Positions 27,733 through 36,124 of a stretch of DNA of 64,000 bases are shown piece after piece. Position 1 is the stretch's first letter; every line of letters begins with the position of its first letter. The notes beneath the pieces were generated by a model that did no database searches, was not told the origin of the DNA, and saw nothing but the letters and a program-made list of their open reading frames with translations. The stretch lies in assembly GCA_963720725.1 (NCBI GenBank), contig CAVRGN010000003.1, positions 1,240,001 to 1,304,000 of the forward strand, read 5' to 3'. Origin of the DNA: Benzoatithermus sp963720725 (GTDB lineage: Bacteria > Pseudomonadota > Alphaproteobacteria > Geminicoccales > Geminicoccaceae). The position numbers and the translations under genes are program-made.

Positions 27733-28957
27733 TCAGATCCCGGCATACATCCGGCCGGGGTTGAGCACGCCCTTGGGGTCGAAGCTGCGCTTGACCCGCT
27801 CGGTGAGCGCCCGCAACGGCTGCGGCTGCGGCTCGAACGGCTCGACTTCCCGACGCAGCCAGGTGGGTGCGCGCATCAGGGTGGCGTGCCCGCCGCGCCC
27901 GGCCAGGGCCTCGCGGATCGTGGCCGCCTCTCGCGCCCAGCTGTCCTTGGGCGCCAGCCAGATCAGCCCTCCGGCCCAGTCGAACAGCCGCTCGCTGGTC
28001 AGCGATGCGGTCCAGTCGACCAGCTCGCCGGCCGCCGTGGGCGGCACCGAGATGCGCCACAGCATGCGCTCGGGGTGCAGGAGCGCGACGTCGCGGATCT
28101 CGCGCCAGAGCGTCCCGGTGTCCTTGTCGTCGAGGCTCGCGAACGCGACCCCGGGCCGGGCCAGCAGCGTCTCGAGCAGATCCTTGCGGTAGGCGATCGA
28201 GGGACCGAAGCCTTCGAGCCGGATCGCCGCCGTGCCGCGGGCGTGGCGCCGCAGCGCCTTGACCTGCGAGCGCCCGGCGGCCAGCGGCGGCAGGTAGGCG
28301 GCACCGGAGATCTCGCACGGGCTGCCGCTGGCGGTGCGCAGCAGGCCCAGGAGCGTGGCCTCGTCGGCCCCGGTCGCGAGCAGCGTCAGGGCACCCTCGG
28401 CCCTGGGCATCACCTTGAAGGTGACCTGGGTCAGCACGGCCAGCGTGCCGTAGGAGCCGCAGAGCAGCTTGCACAGGTCGTAGCCGGTCACGTTCTTGAC
28501 CACCCGGCCGCCGGTCTTGATCTCCTGGGCATGGCCGGTGACGCAGTGCAGCCCGAGCAGGTGGTCGCGCGCCGCACCTGCCTTGAGCCGGCGCGGGCCG
28601 GCGACGTTGGCGGCGAACACCCCGCCGATCGTCTGCTCGCCACGGCCGGCGCCCAGGAGGCCGCCATAATCGGCGGGCTCGAACATCAGCTCCTGCCCGC
28701 GCTCGGCGAGCTCGGCCTCGATCACCGCCAGCGGGCGTGCCGGCGCCGGCCGACATCACCAGCTCGTCCGGCTCGTAGAGCGTGATGCCCGAGAGCGCGG
28801 CCATGCTCACCAGATGCTCGGCCTCGACCGGCCGCCCGAGGATGCGCTTGGTGCCGTTGCCCGCGATCTCGAGCGGCTGCTCCTCCGCCACCGCCCAGGC
28901 GACGATCTCGCGCAGCTGGCCGGCATCGGCCGGGCGATGGATCGTCGGATCGCTCAC
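27733..28957 (-). CDS. glcE: GlcE-like glycolate oxidase FAD-binding subunit (frame broken by one extra base)
   Basis: FAD-binding subunit of the glycolate oxidase complex, which oxidises glycolate to glyoxylate with GlcD and the Fe-S protein GlcF. The C-terminal 330 residues are continuous and contain FEPADYGGLLGAGRGEQTIG, VVKNVTGYDLCKLLCGSYGT and the end FDPKGVLNPGRMYAGI. The N-terminal part, from a GTG at 28957 with GGGGAGG seven bases upstream, contains LEIAGNGTKRILGRP. The two are in different frames, and removing one base in 28732-28735 joins them as GAGTPLAVIEAELAERG, giving 407 residues. Neither glcD nor glcF is adjacent. Confidence 0.88.
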
Positions 28958-29022
28958 TGGCACGCCTCCCCTTGGCGCCGGCAACAGGCCACAACGTCTT
29001 GGCCCGTGGCAAGGGCAGGATC

Positions 29023-29646
29023 TCAGGCCGGCGGTGTGAAGATCTGCGCGATCTCCCGGAATACCGGCAGTGCCTCGCAGCGCGCGGCGTGCGTACCCAG
29101 CGCCGGGTACTGGTCGAGCTGAACCAGGTCCGGATGAGCCTCTCCGGCAAACCGCAGGGCGCAGGCCACGGCGATGTCGGCGTGGCCGATGGCGTCGCCG
29201 AACCAGAAGGGCCCGGGTGCCGCCGCGCGGCTTTCCTCCAGCACGGCCAGCACGTCGGCGATCTGAGCGCGACAGCGGTCGATCCAGAGCTGCGAGGTCT
29301 GGGGGTGGAAGGTGCGCTCGTAGAACAGGCCTACCGCCTTGTCGGCGAGGCCCGTCGCAAGGGCGCAGACCTTGAGCGCCCGGCGGCGCTCTGGTCCGGC
29401 GCGGGCGATCAGCGCCGCCGGACCCGCCGCCTCGTCGAGATGATCGAGGATCGCCATGCTCTCGATCAGCGCCTGGCCATCGTCCAGCACCAGGGTCGGC
29501 ACGCGCCGCAGCGGGTTGAAGCGCGCCACCAGTTCGGCGTCGCCGAAGGTCGACCAGGGCCGGTGCTCGAAGGCCATGCCGTAGAGGCGCAAGGCGATCG
29601 CGACCCGCCGCACGAAGGGCGAATCGTACTGGCCGATCAGGATCAT
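29023..29646 (-). CDS. Glutathione S-transferase family protein (third of three)
   Basis: A 207-residue GST-fold protein: MILIGQYDSPFVRRVAIALR N-domain with the Ser of DSPFVRR as likely active residue, RRVPTLVLDDGQALIES with the cis-Pro and glutathione-binding ES, and a helical C-domain ending GDAIGHADIAVACALRF. It resembles YibF-like bacterial GSTs of unknown substrate. The ATG overlaps the stop of the GNAT gene (ATGA), so it belongs to the mnh-GNAT-GST transcript. Confidence 0.9.
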   Translation of the reverse strand: MILIGQYDSPFVRRVAIALRLYGMAFEHRPWSTFGDAELVARFNPLRRVPTLVLDDGQALIESMAILDHLDEAAGPAALIARAGPERRRALKVCALATGLADKAVGLFYERTFHPQTSQLWIDRCRAQIADVLAVLEESRAAAPGPFWFGDAIGHADIAVACALRFAGEAHPDLVQLDQYPALGTHAARCEALPVFREIAQIFTPPA

Positions 29647-30170
29647 CCAGCCTCACTCCGGCCGGGCGCGTCCGCCTCGACGGCGAGCCTGCGCCCCAGA
29701 AAGACCGTACCGGGCACCGGGCTGTCGTAGTAGGGGTCGATCGGCGCGAATCCGGCCTCGCGATATAGGGCGAGCGCCGCGTTCATCCCCGGCAGCGTGT
29801 CGAGCCGCACCTCGCGGTAGCCGATCCGCCCGGCCTTTGCCAAGATCGCGACCAGCAGCCCTCGACCCACGCCCTGGCCACGCCCCGCCGGCACGACGTA
29901 GAGCCGCTTGATCTCGCAGCAGCCCTCGTCCGTCAGCGGCCGCAGCCCGATGCAGCCCAGTGCCTCGCCCCGTCCGCCGTGGGCGAGCAGCAGTTCGCCA
30001 GCCGGCGGCCGATACTTGCCCGGCATGGCGGCGAGTTCGCCCGCGAAATCCTGATAGGCGAGGTCGATGCCCAGCGACTCGGCGTAGGCCCGAAAGAGCG
30101 TCACGGTCGCCGCGAGGTCGGCGCCCGAGCGAACCGGCCGGATTCCCGATTGGTCGGCGGGTCCGGCCAA
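29643..30170 (-). CDS. GNAT-family N-acetyltransferase
   Basis: A 175-residue acetyltransferase with the motif A pattern IKRLYVVPAGRGQGVGRGLL followed by YREVRLDTLPGMNAALALYR and GFAPIDPYYD. That last block is typical of a branch of small GNAT enzymes with unassigned substrates. The start is a TTG at 30170, chosen because AGGGAGG lies eight bases upstream and the codon comes three bases after the mnhG stop. It is therefore the next gene of the antiporter operon, and it overlaps the GST gene after it. Confidence 0.86.
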   Translation of the reverse strand: MAGPADQSGIRPVRSGADLAATVTLFRAYAESLGIDLAYQDFAGELAAMPGKYRPPAGELLLAHGGRGEALGCIGLRPLTDEGCCEIKRLYVVPAGRGQGVGRGLLVAILAKAGRIGYREVRLDTLPGMNAALALYREAGFAPIDPYYDSPVPGTVFLGRRLAVEADAPGRSEAG

Positions 30171-30173
30171 GTC

Positions 30174-30542
30174 TCAATCCTCCCTTGCGCCCTCCAGCAC
30201 GGCCCAGTCGACCTCACGCCCGGTCGGCGGCAGGGAGCGGCCCTCCCGCTTGTGACGCAGCAGGTTGACCTTGGCCAGCATGTGCGCGGTGATCGGGGCG
30301 GAGATGAACAGGAACACCCCGACCAGCAGCTCGTGGAAAGAAGGATAGCCGCGCAGCAGCCAGAAGAAGAGTGCCGAGGCCAGCAGCAGCCCGCCGGTGC
30401 CCAGCGTGGCGGCCTTGGTGGGGGCGTGCAGCCGCTGGACCAGGCTCGGCAGGCGCGCGAGTCCGATCGAGCCCACGAGCAGGAAGAAGCTGCCGCCCAG
30501 GATCAGCAAGGAGATGACGAGCTCGGCCAGAATGTGCAGCAT
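30174..30542 (-). CDS. mnhG: MnhG/MrpG, Na+/H+ antiporter subunit G
   Basis: Smallest-class subunit of the Mrp/Mnh monovalent cation/proton antiporter, 122 residues with three membrane segments (LVISLLILGGSFFLLVGSIG, then a short basic loop RLPSLVQRLHAPTKAATLG and GVFLFISAPITAHMLAK). The RLH-PTKAAT loop is characteristic of the family. ATG at 30542 is used; a GTG at 30551 overlapping the mnhF stop is possible. The cytoplasmic tail is charged. Confidence 0.93.
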   Translation of the reverse strand: MLHILAELVISLLILGGSFFLLVGSIGLARLPSLVQRLHAPTKAATLGTGGLLLASALFFWLLRGYPSFHELLVGVFLFISAPITAHMLAKVNLLRHKREGRSLPPTGREVDWAVLEGARED

Positions 30543-30547
30543 CCCGA

Positions 30548-30817
30548 TCACTCGATGACGTCGCCGCGCAGGATATACTTGCAGAACGCCACCGTGCTGA
30601 CGAAGCCGATCATGGCGATCAGCAGTGCGGCCTCGAAGTAGAGGTCGGAGCCCAGAGCAATGTCGATCAGCACGATCAGGGCGACGGCGTTCACCGACAG
30701 GGTGTCCAGGGCCAGGATGCGGTCGGCGATGTCCGGTCCCAGCGCCATGCGGTAGAGGTTGAGCAGCATGGCCGCCGCCACCGCCCAGGTGCCGATCACC
30801 ACCGCCCACTCGATCAT
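30548..30817 (-). CDS. mnhF: MnhF/MrpF, Na+/H+ antiporter subunit F
   Basis: An 89-residue three-span subunit of the Mrp antiporter. The LYRMALGPDIADRILALDTL segment, with its GP-x-x-x-DR-x-x-ALD pattern, identifies MrpF, which is reported to be needed for cation binding or transport in some Mrp systems. The ATG overlaps the mnhE stop (ATGA), and the stop overlaps the mnhG region, giving fully coupled translation. Confidence 0.95.
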   Translation of the reverse strand: MIEWAVVIGTWAVAAAMLLNLYRMALGPDIADRILALDTLSVNAVALIVLIDIALGSDLYFEAALLIAMIGFVSTVAFCKYILRGDVIE

Positions 30818-31305
30818 GAGAAGATCTCCAGCAGGCGCGCCTCGTAGCGCGACTTGATGTCGGCCGTGAGTGCCTCAGGATCGGGCACATCGAGGCCATG
30901 CACCAGGAGCGACCGCCCGTCGGCGCAAAGCTCGGCGCTGATGGTGCCAGGCGTCATGGTGATCGTGCCGGCGAGCACGGTGATCGCCTCGGGCGAGGTC
31001 AGCTCCAACGGCACCGTGACGTAGCGCGAGCGCAGCTGGTCGCCGGGGACCCGGAGGATCAGCCGGGCCACCTCGACATTGGCGAGCACGATGTCCCAGG
31101 CGACGACGCCGCAATATTCGATCAGTTTGAGCGGCCGGCGCAGCCGCGGCGGATCGGGCCAGAACGGGCCGGTGAGGAGCGGCATCAGGATGCCGAGCGC
31201 AAGGCCCATGACCACGGCACCGACGCTGATCTCGTTGACCAGGGCCAGCCAGATCAGGGTCACGAACAGGGACAGCCTGGGATGCGGCAGGAGGCGGCGG
31301 GTCAT
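30814..31305 (-). CDS. mnhE: MnhE/MrpE, Na+/H+ antiporter subunit E
   Basis: A 163-residue subunit with N-terminal membrane segments and a cytoplasmic C-terminal domain. The family signature is the TPGTISAEL block (TITMTPGTISAELCADGRSL) followed by LLVHGLDV. MrpE supports assembly and stability of the antiporter. GGAGG lies seven bases before the ATG, inside mnhD, and the ATG overlaps the mnhD stop. Confidence 0.95.
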   Translation of the reverse strand: MTRRLLPHPRLSLFVTLIWLALVNEISVGAVVMGLALGILMPLLTGPFWPDPPRLRRPLKLIEYCGVVAWDIVLANVEVARLILRVPGDQLRSRYVTVPLELTSPEAITVLAGTITMTPGTISAELCADGRSLLVHGLDVPDPEALTADIKSRYEARLLEIFS

Positions 31306-32837
31306 GGCGCGACCTCCGCAAGGTCGACGCTACTGCCGAGCACCGCCTCGATGTAGCGATCGGTCGCGAAGAGCTGTGCCGCCGTGGCGTCCATGGCGCC
31401 CATGACCGGGCCGGCGAACAGGGCGAGCAGCAAGGGTCCGGCGACCAGCCCGGCCACGGCGCAGAGCCCGGCGGTGTCGACGCTCGGGCGGTTCGGCTCC
31501 TGGTCGGTCCGCTCGGCCTCGCACTTCCAGAACACGACGCTGCCGGCGCGGGCGAAGCCGATCAGGGCCAGGAGGCTGCCCACCAGGAGCACGGTCCACA
31601 GCAGGACCCAGTGCGGGCTGGCCTCGAGCGCCTCGAGGATCAGGATCTTGCCGACGAAGCCGGACAGCGGCGGCAGGCCCACCGCGGCGATGGCCGAGAG
31701 GAAGAACAGCCCGGCCAGGAGGTCGAGCTGCGCAAAGGGAGGTGCGGCCACCAGGCGGTCGACCGCACCACCCCGGCGCCGGGCGACCAGGTCCGCCAGG
31801 AGGAACAGTGCGGCGCCCGCCAGCGTGCTGTGGACCAGGTAATAGAGGGCGGCGGCGGTGGCGGTCTCGTCGAACAGGCCCACGGCCAGCATCAGCGTGC
31901 CGACCGAGCCGATCAGCGCATAGACCGCGAGTGCGGTCAGGGTGCGGCTGGCGAGCACGCCGATCATCCCCAGGGCCAGCGTCACCGCCGCCGCCGGCAG
32001 GACATAGGGCTCGGCGAGCCAGGCGGCAGCACCCGCACCGCTGCCGAAGATCAGGATGTAGACGCGCAGGATGGCGTAGGCGCCCACCTTGGTCATGATC
32101 GCGAAGAAGGCGGCGACCGGCGGCGAGGCGGCGCCGTAGGTGCCGGGCAGCCAGAGATGGAGCGGGACCAGGGCGCCCTTGATCGCGAACACGATCAGGA
32201 GGAGGGCGCCGCCGAGGCGCAGCAGGGCCAGGTCCGAATCCGGCACCAGCGGCACCTTGACGGCGAGATCGGCCATGTTGAGCGTGCCGGTCAGCGCGTA
32301 GATCAGCCCGACCGCGAACAGGAACAGGGTCGAGGCGGCAAGGTTGATCGCGACATATTTCAGGCCCTCGGTGATGCGGCGCGCGCCGGCCCCGTGCAGC
32401 ATCAGGCCGTAGGAGGCGATCAGCAGGACCTCGAAGAAGACGAACAGATTGAACACGTCGCCGGTCAGGAAGGCGCCGTTCACGCCCATGAGCTGGAACT
32501 GGAACAGCGCGTGGAAATGCCGCCCGCGCCGGTCCCAACCCTGGGCGGCGTAGATGGTGACCACCACGGCCAGGATGCCCGTCAGCAGCAGCATCAGCGC
32601 CGACAGCCGGTCGAGCACCAGCACGATCCCGAAGGGCGCCGGCCAGTCGCCCAGCTTGTACGGTCGGATGGCCCCGTCCGAGGCGAGCGCGAACAGCCCG
32701 ATCGCGACCGCCAGGAGGGCCACCGAAGCGGCGATGCCGAACACACGCTGCAGCAGGATGTCGTAGCGTGCGGCCGCCACGATGAACGGCGCCACCAGTG
32801 CCGGCAGGATGACCGGGACGATGATCCACTGGTTCAT
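31302..32837 (-). CDS. mnhD: MnhD/MrpD, Na+/H+ antiporter subunit D
   Basis: A 511-residue proton-channel-like subunit homologous to NuoM/NuoN of complex I. About fourteen membrane segments are present, including the conserved Lys/His helices (FAIKGALVPLHLWLPGTYG and FFAIMTKVGAYAILRV) and the Glu in NLFVFFEVLLIASYGL. The start is the ATG at 32837 (MNQWIIVPVILPALVAPF). In the literal sequence the frame is continuous with mnhC, creating an apparent C-D fusion. I judge this an artefact of one extra base at 32856-32858. Confidence 0.93.
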   Translation of the reverse strand: MNQWIIVPVILPALVAPFIVAAARYDILLQRVFGIAASVALLAVAIGLFALASDGAIRPYKLGDWPAPFGIVLVLDRLSALMLLLTGILAVVVTIYAAQGWDRRGRHFHALFQFQLMGVNGAFLTGDVFNLFVFFEVLLIASYGLMLHGAGARRITEGLKYVAINLAASTLFLFAVGLIYALTGTLNMADLAVKVPLVPDSDLALLRLGGALLLIVFAIKGALVPLHLWLPGTYGAASPPVAAFFAIMTKVGAYAILRVYILIFGSGAGAAAWLAEPYVLPAAAVTLALGMIGVLASRTLTALAVYALIGSVGTLMLAVGLFDETATAAALYYLVHSTLAGAALFLLADLVARRRGGAVDRLVAAPPFAQLDLLAGLFFLSAIAAVGLPPLSGFVGKILILEALEASPHWVLLWTVLLVGSLLALIGFARAGSVVFWKCEAERTDQEPNRPSVDTAGLCAVAGLVAGPLLLALFAGPVMGAMDATAAQLFATDRYIEAVLGSSVDLAEVAP

Positions 32838-33179
32838 GGCCGATCCTCCGGCATGCCCGGAGAGGCCGTCGACATGGTCGCGACCGGTCTCCAGGTAGCT
32901 GCGCAGCGCCAGGACCACGAGCAGTGCCGTCATGCCGAAGGAGATGACGATCGCGGTCAGCACCAGGGCCTGGGTCAGGGGATCGGTGTACCCGGTGGCC
33001 TGGTCGCTGACGATCGGCGCCTGGCCGATCGCGAGGCGTCCCATGGCGAACAGGTAGACGTTCACGGCATAGGACAGGAAGGTCAGCCCCAGCACCACCG
33101 GGAAGGTCTGGGCGCGCAGGACCAGGTAGATGCCGACCGAGGTGGCGAGCCCGACGGCGCTGGCGAGCAGCAGCTCCAT
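32834..33179 (-). CDS. mnhC: MnhC/MrpC, Na+/H+ antiporter subunit C (end shifted by one extra base)
   Basis: A NuoK-like three-span subunit of the Mrp antiporter, starting MELLLASAVGLATSVGIYLV, with the family block TDPLTQALVLTAIVISFGMT. Read literally it has no stop and runs into mnhD. Removing one G from the GGG run (forward CCC at 32856-32858) gives the ending DHVDGLSGMPEDRP and a TGA that overlaps the mnhD ATG as ATGA, like every other junction in the operon. The repaired length is 114 residues. The mnhA stop lies directly before its ATG. Confidence 0.9.
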
Positions 33180-36014
33180 CTAGTGGCCCTCCACCGGCAG
33201 CACGATGTCCATCGGTCCGGTATCGGCCGGCTGCGGCTCGGCCTTGCGGCCGACCCGGGACAGGTTGGCCAGAGTCAGCATCACCACCCCGACCACGGTG
33301 AGAAAGACGCCCAGATCGAACGCCATCGCCGTCGCCAGTTCGACGTCGCCCACCAGCGGCAGGTGGAAATGATCATAGCCGCTGGTCAGGAACGGCGCCC
33401 CGCCATACCAGGCGCCGACGCCGGTGACGCCGGCCAGCAGCACGCCGAAGCCGATCAGGGCGTGATAGTCCACGCGCAGCTGCCGGTCGGCCCAGGCATA
33501 GCCGCTGGCCATGTACTGCATGATCAGCGCCACGCCGATGATCAGCCCGGCGATGAAGCCGCCGCCCGGCATGTTGTGGCCGCGCAGCAGGATGTAGAAA
33601 CCGACCGTCAAGGCCAGCGGCAGGAGCGCGCGGGTGACCACGACCAGCATCAGCGGATGGCGGTCGCCGGATTCGGGCCGGTGCGGCAGGCTCTCCAGCC
33701 GCCGGCCGGAGGCGCCGGACAAGGCACTGTCGAGCAGTGCGAAGATCGCCAGCGCCGCGACCCCCAGGACGGTGATCTCGCCGAAGGTGTCGTAGCCGCG
33801 GAAGTCGACCAGGATCACGTTGACCACGTTGGTGCCGCCGCCGCCGGACTTGGCGTTGGCGACATGCCAGGTGGCGATGGTCTCGGCCAGATCGCGGGTC
33901 AGCACGGCGTAGAGCGTGGCGCCGATGGCGAACCCGCCGGCTCCGGCCACCGCGAAGTCGCGCCAGCGGCGCAGCCGTGACGGTTCCGGCGGTGTCCGCT
34001 GCGGCAGGTAGTTCAGGGCCAGCAGCATCAGGACGGTGGTGACGACCTCGACCGAGAGCTGGGTCAGAGCGAGGTCGGGAGCCGAGAAGTAGACGAAGGA
34101 CAGGGAGACGGCGAGGCCGACGATGCTGGTCAGGATCAAGGCGAGCAGGCGGTGGCGATGATAGCGCAGCACCGCCAGCGCCGCGGCGACCGTGAGCAGC
34201 CAGATCGCGACCGCGGACGGATTGGCCGGGATCATCGCGCGCGACCCGGCCGCGTGGTCGCCGCCGAGGAAGGCGGCGAGGCCGACCGCCAGCATCACCA
34301 GGATGGCCAGGAGCAGGCCGCGCTGCAGCGAGCCGTTGTGGACCCGGTCGGTCAGCGTTCGCGCCGTGGTGACCAGGACACCGACCGCGGCGTCGAACAT
34401 CGACTTGGCCTCCGGCCGCGGCATCGCCAGGCGCAAGGACAGGGCCGGGCGGTAGGCGAGGAGCAGGAGCACGCCGCCGGCGACGGCGACCGCGGTCATG
34501 AACAGGGCGGGGGTCGGGCCGTGCCAGATGGCCAGATGGTAGTGGGGCAGTGCGCCGCCGACGACCGGCCGCGTCGCCAGATTGACCACGGGCTCGATCA
34601 GCGCGGGCGCCACGCCGATCAGGACCACCGGCACCACCAGCACCGCCACCGGCAGCCACATGCCGGGCGGGGGATCGTGCGGGTGGCGCGGATAGTCGTC
34701 GCGCTTGGGCCCGAGATAGACGGCCGCCACGAATCGGAACGAGTAGGCGACCGAGAGCAGCGATCCCAGGGTGGCGAGCACCGGCACCAGCCAAGGCGAG
34801 CCCAGATAGACGGTGTGCGCCGCCAATTCGAGCATCATCTCCTTGGACAGGAAGCCGTTGAGCAGCGGCAGCCCGGCCATCGAGGCGGCGGCCACCATGG
34901 CCAGCGTGCCGGAGATCGGCATCAGCCAGAGCAGGCCGCCCAGGCGCGAGGCGTCGCGCGTGCCGGTCTCGTGGTCGACGATGCCGGCGGACAGGAACAG
35001 GGCCGCCTTGAAGCTGCAATGGTTCAGGATGTGGAACACGGCGGCCACGGCGGCGATGGGCGTGCCCATGCCGAACAGCATCGTGATCAATCCCAGGTGG
35101 CTGACCGTCGAGAAGGCCAGCAGCGCCTTGAGGTCGTCCTTGTAGAGCGCGATCCAGGCGGCGATCACCATGGTGACCAGCCCGGTGCCGGTGACGATCA
35201 CGAACCAGGCCTCGGTACCCGACAGCACCGGCCACATCCGGCCGAGCAGGAAGATGCCGGCCTTCACCATGGTGGCCGAGTGCAGGTAGGCCGACACCGG
35301 CGTCGGTGCCGCCATCGCGTGCGGCAGCCAGAAATGGAACGGGAACTGCGCCGATTTGGTGAATGCGCCGCCGAGCACCAGGAGCAGGATCGGCAGGTAG
35401 AGCGGCGAGGCCCGGATTTCCGCACCGCGCACCAGGATCTCGCTGAGCTGGTAGCTGCCCGCAACCTGACCCAGGAGCAGCATGCCGGCGATCAGGGACA
35501 GGCCGCCGGCGCCGGTGACCACCAGCGCCATGCGGGCACCCTGGCGGCCCTCCGGCAGGTGCCGCCAGTAGCCGATGAGCAGGAACGAGGTCAGGCTGGT
35601 CAGCTCCCAGAACACGAGCAGCACCAGCACGTTGTCCGAGAGCGCGATGCCGAGCATCGCACCCTGGAACAGCAGGAGATAGGCGTAGAAGCGGCCGACC
35701 GGGTCCTCGCGGCCGAGATACCAGCGGGCGTAGGTGATGATCAGCAGACCGATGAACAGGATCAGGAAGGCGAAGAACAGGCCGTAGCCGTCGACGAAGA
35801 AGGCGAGATCGAGCCCGATCTGGGGCACCCACGCGATCTCGGCACGGACCACCTCGCCGCGCAGCACGGCCGGGACGTGGGTCAGCAGGAGCGCGAGGGA
35901 GGAAGCGGTCACCGCGCCGGTCACCATGGCGCAGGTGTCGCGGCCGGCGCGGATCATCAGCGGCGGCAGGACGGCACCGAGGAACGGCAGCAGGACGATC
36001 AGGGCAAGGTTCAT
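33180..36014 (-). CDS. mnhA: MnhA(B)/MrpAB fused antiporter subunit
   Basis: A 944-residue main subunit. The first ~500 residues are NuoL-like, with the proton-channel helices (FTKSAQFPFHFWLPHAMAAP with the key Lys, and HILNHCSFKAALFLSAG). The middle is the MrpA C-terminal part (DLALTQLSVEVVTTVLMLL; FRGYDTFGEITVLGVAAL). The last ~170 residues are a fused MrpB (LLRGHNMPGGGFIAGLIIGV). Such A-B fusions occur in the group-2 PhaAB-type operons of alphaproteobacteria. It exports Na+ or K+ in exchange for protons. It is first in the operon, with a plausible promoter upstream. Confidence 0.95.
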   Translation of the reverse strand: MNLALIVLLPFLGAVLPPLMIRAGRDTCAMVTGAVTASSLALLLTHVPAVLRGEVVRAEIAWVPQIGLDLAFFVDGYGLFFAFLILFIGLLIITYARWYLGREDPVGRFYAYLLLFQGAMLGIALSDNVLVLLVFWELTSLTSFLLIGYWRHLPEGRQGARMALVVTGAGGLSLIAGMLLLGQVAGSYQLSEILVRGAEIRASPLYLPILLLVLGGAFTKSAQFPFHFWLPHAMAAPTPVSAYLHSATMVKAGIFLLGRMWPVLSGTEAWFVIVTGTGLVTMVIAAWIALYKDDLKALLAFSTVSHLGLITMLFGMGTPIAAVAAVFHILNHCSFKAALFLSAGIVDHETGTRDASRLGGLLWLMPISGTLAMVAAASMAGLPLLNGFLSKEMMLELAAHTVYLGSPWLVPVLATLGSLLSVAYSFRFVAAVYLGPKRDDYPRHPHDPPPGMWLPVAVLVVPVVLIGVAPALIEPVVNLATRPVVGGALPHYHLAIWHGPTPALFMTAVAVAGGVLLLLAYRPALSLRLAMPRPEAKSMFDAAVGVLVTTARTLTDRVHNGSLQRGLLLAILVMLAVGLAAFLGGDHAAGSRAMIPANPSAVAIWLLTVAAALAVLRYHRHRLLALILTSIVGLAVSLSFVYFSAPDLALTQLSVEVVTTVLMLLALNYLPQRTPPEPSRLRRWRDFAVAGAGGFAIGATLYAVLTRDLAETIATWHVANAKSGGGGTNVVNVILVDFRGYDTFGEITVLGVAALAIFALLDSALSGASGRRLESLPHRPESGDRHPLMLVVVTRALLPLALTVGFYILLRGHNMPGGGFIAGLIIGVALIMQYMASGYAWADRQLRVDYHALIGFGVLLAGVTGVGAWYGGAPFLTSGYDHFHLPLVGDVELATAMAFDLGVFLTVVGVVMLTLANLSRVGRKAEPQPADTGPMDIVLPVEGH

Positions 36015-36076
36015 CCGGTTCCCGCTTCGGCGTCGGCGGCAATGCCCACCGACTTTCCCCCCAAGGTCTTGCTTCT

Positions 36077-36104
36077 CAGATACCTGTCTCGACGTTCAGG
36101 TCAA
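36077..36104 (-). promoter_or_regulatory. Candidate sigma-70 promoter of the mnh operon
   Basis: On the minus strand a -35 element TTGACC (36104-36099) and a -10 element TATCTG (36082-36077) are separated by 16 bases. The predicted start near 36070 would leave a leader of roughly 55 bases before the mnhA ATG. It lies in the 110-base gap between ggt and mnhA, so mnhA need not depend on ggt transcription. Confidence 0.5.
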
Positions 36105-36124
36105 ACCCTCCTGTCGGTGCGGGG

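Noticed and set aside
31302..33179. A genuine MnhC-MnhD fusion protein
   Set aside because: A one-base repair recreates an ATGA overlap like the other junctions in the operon, which explains the sequence better.
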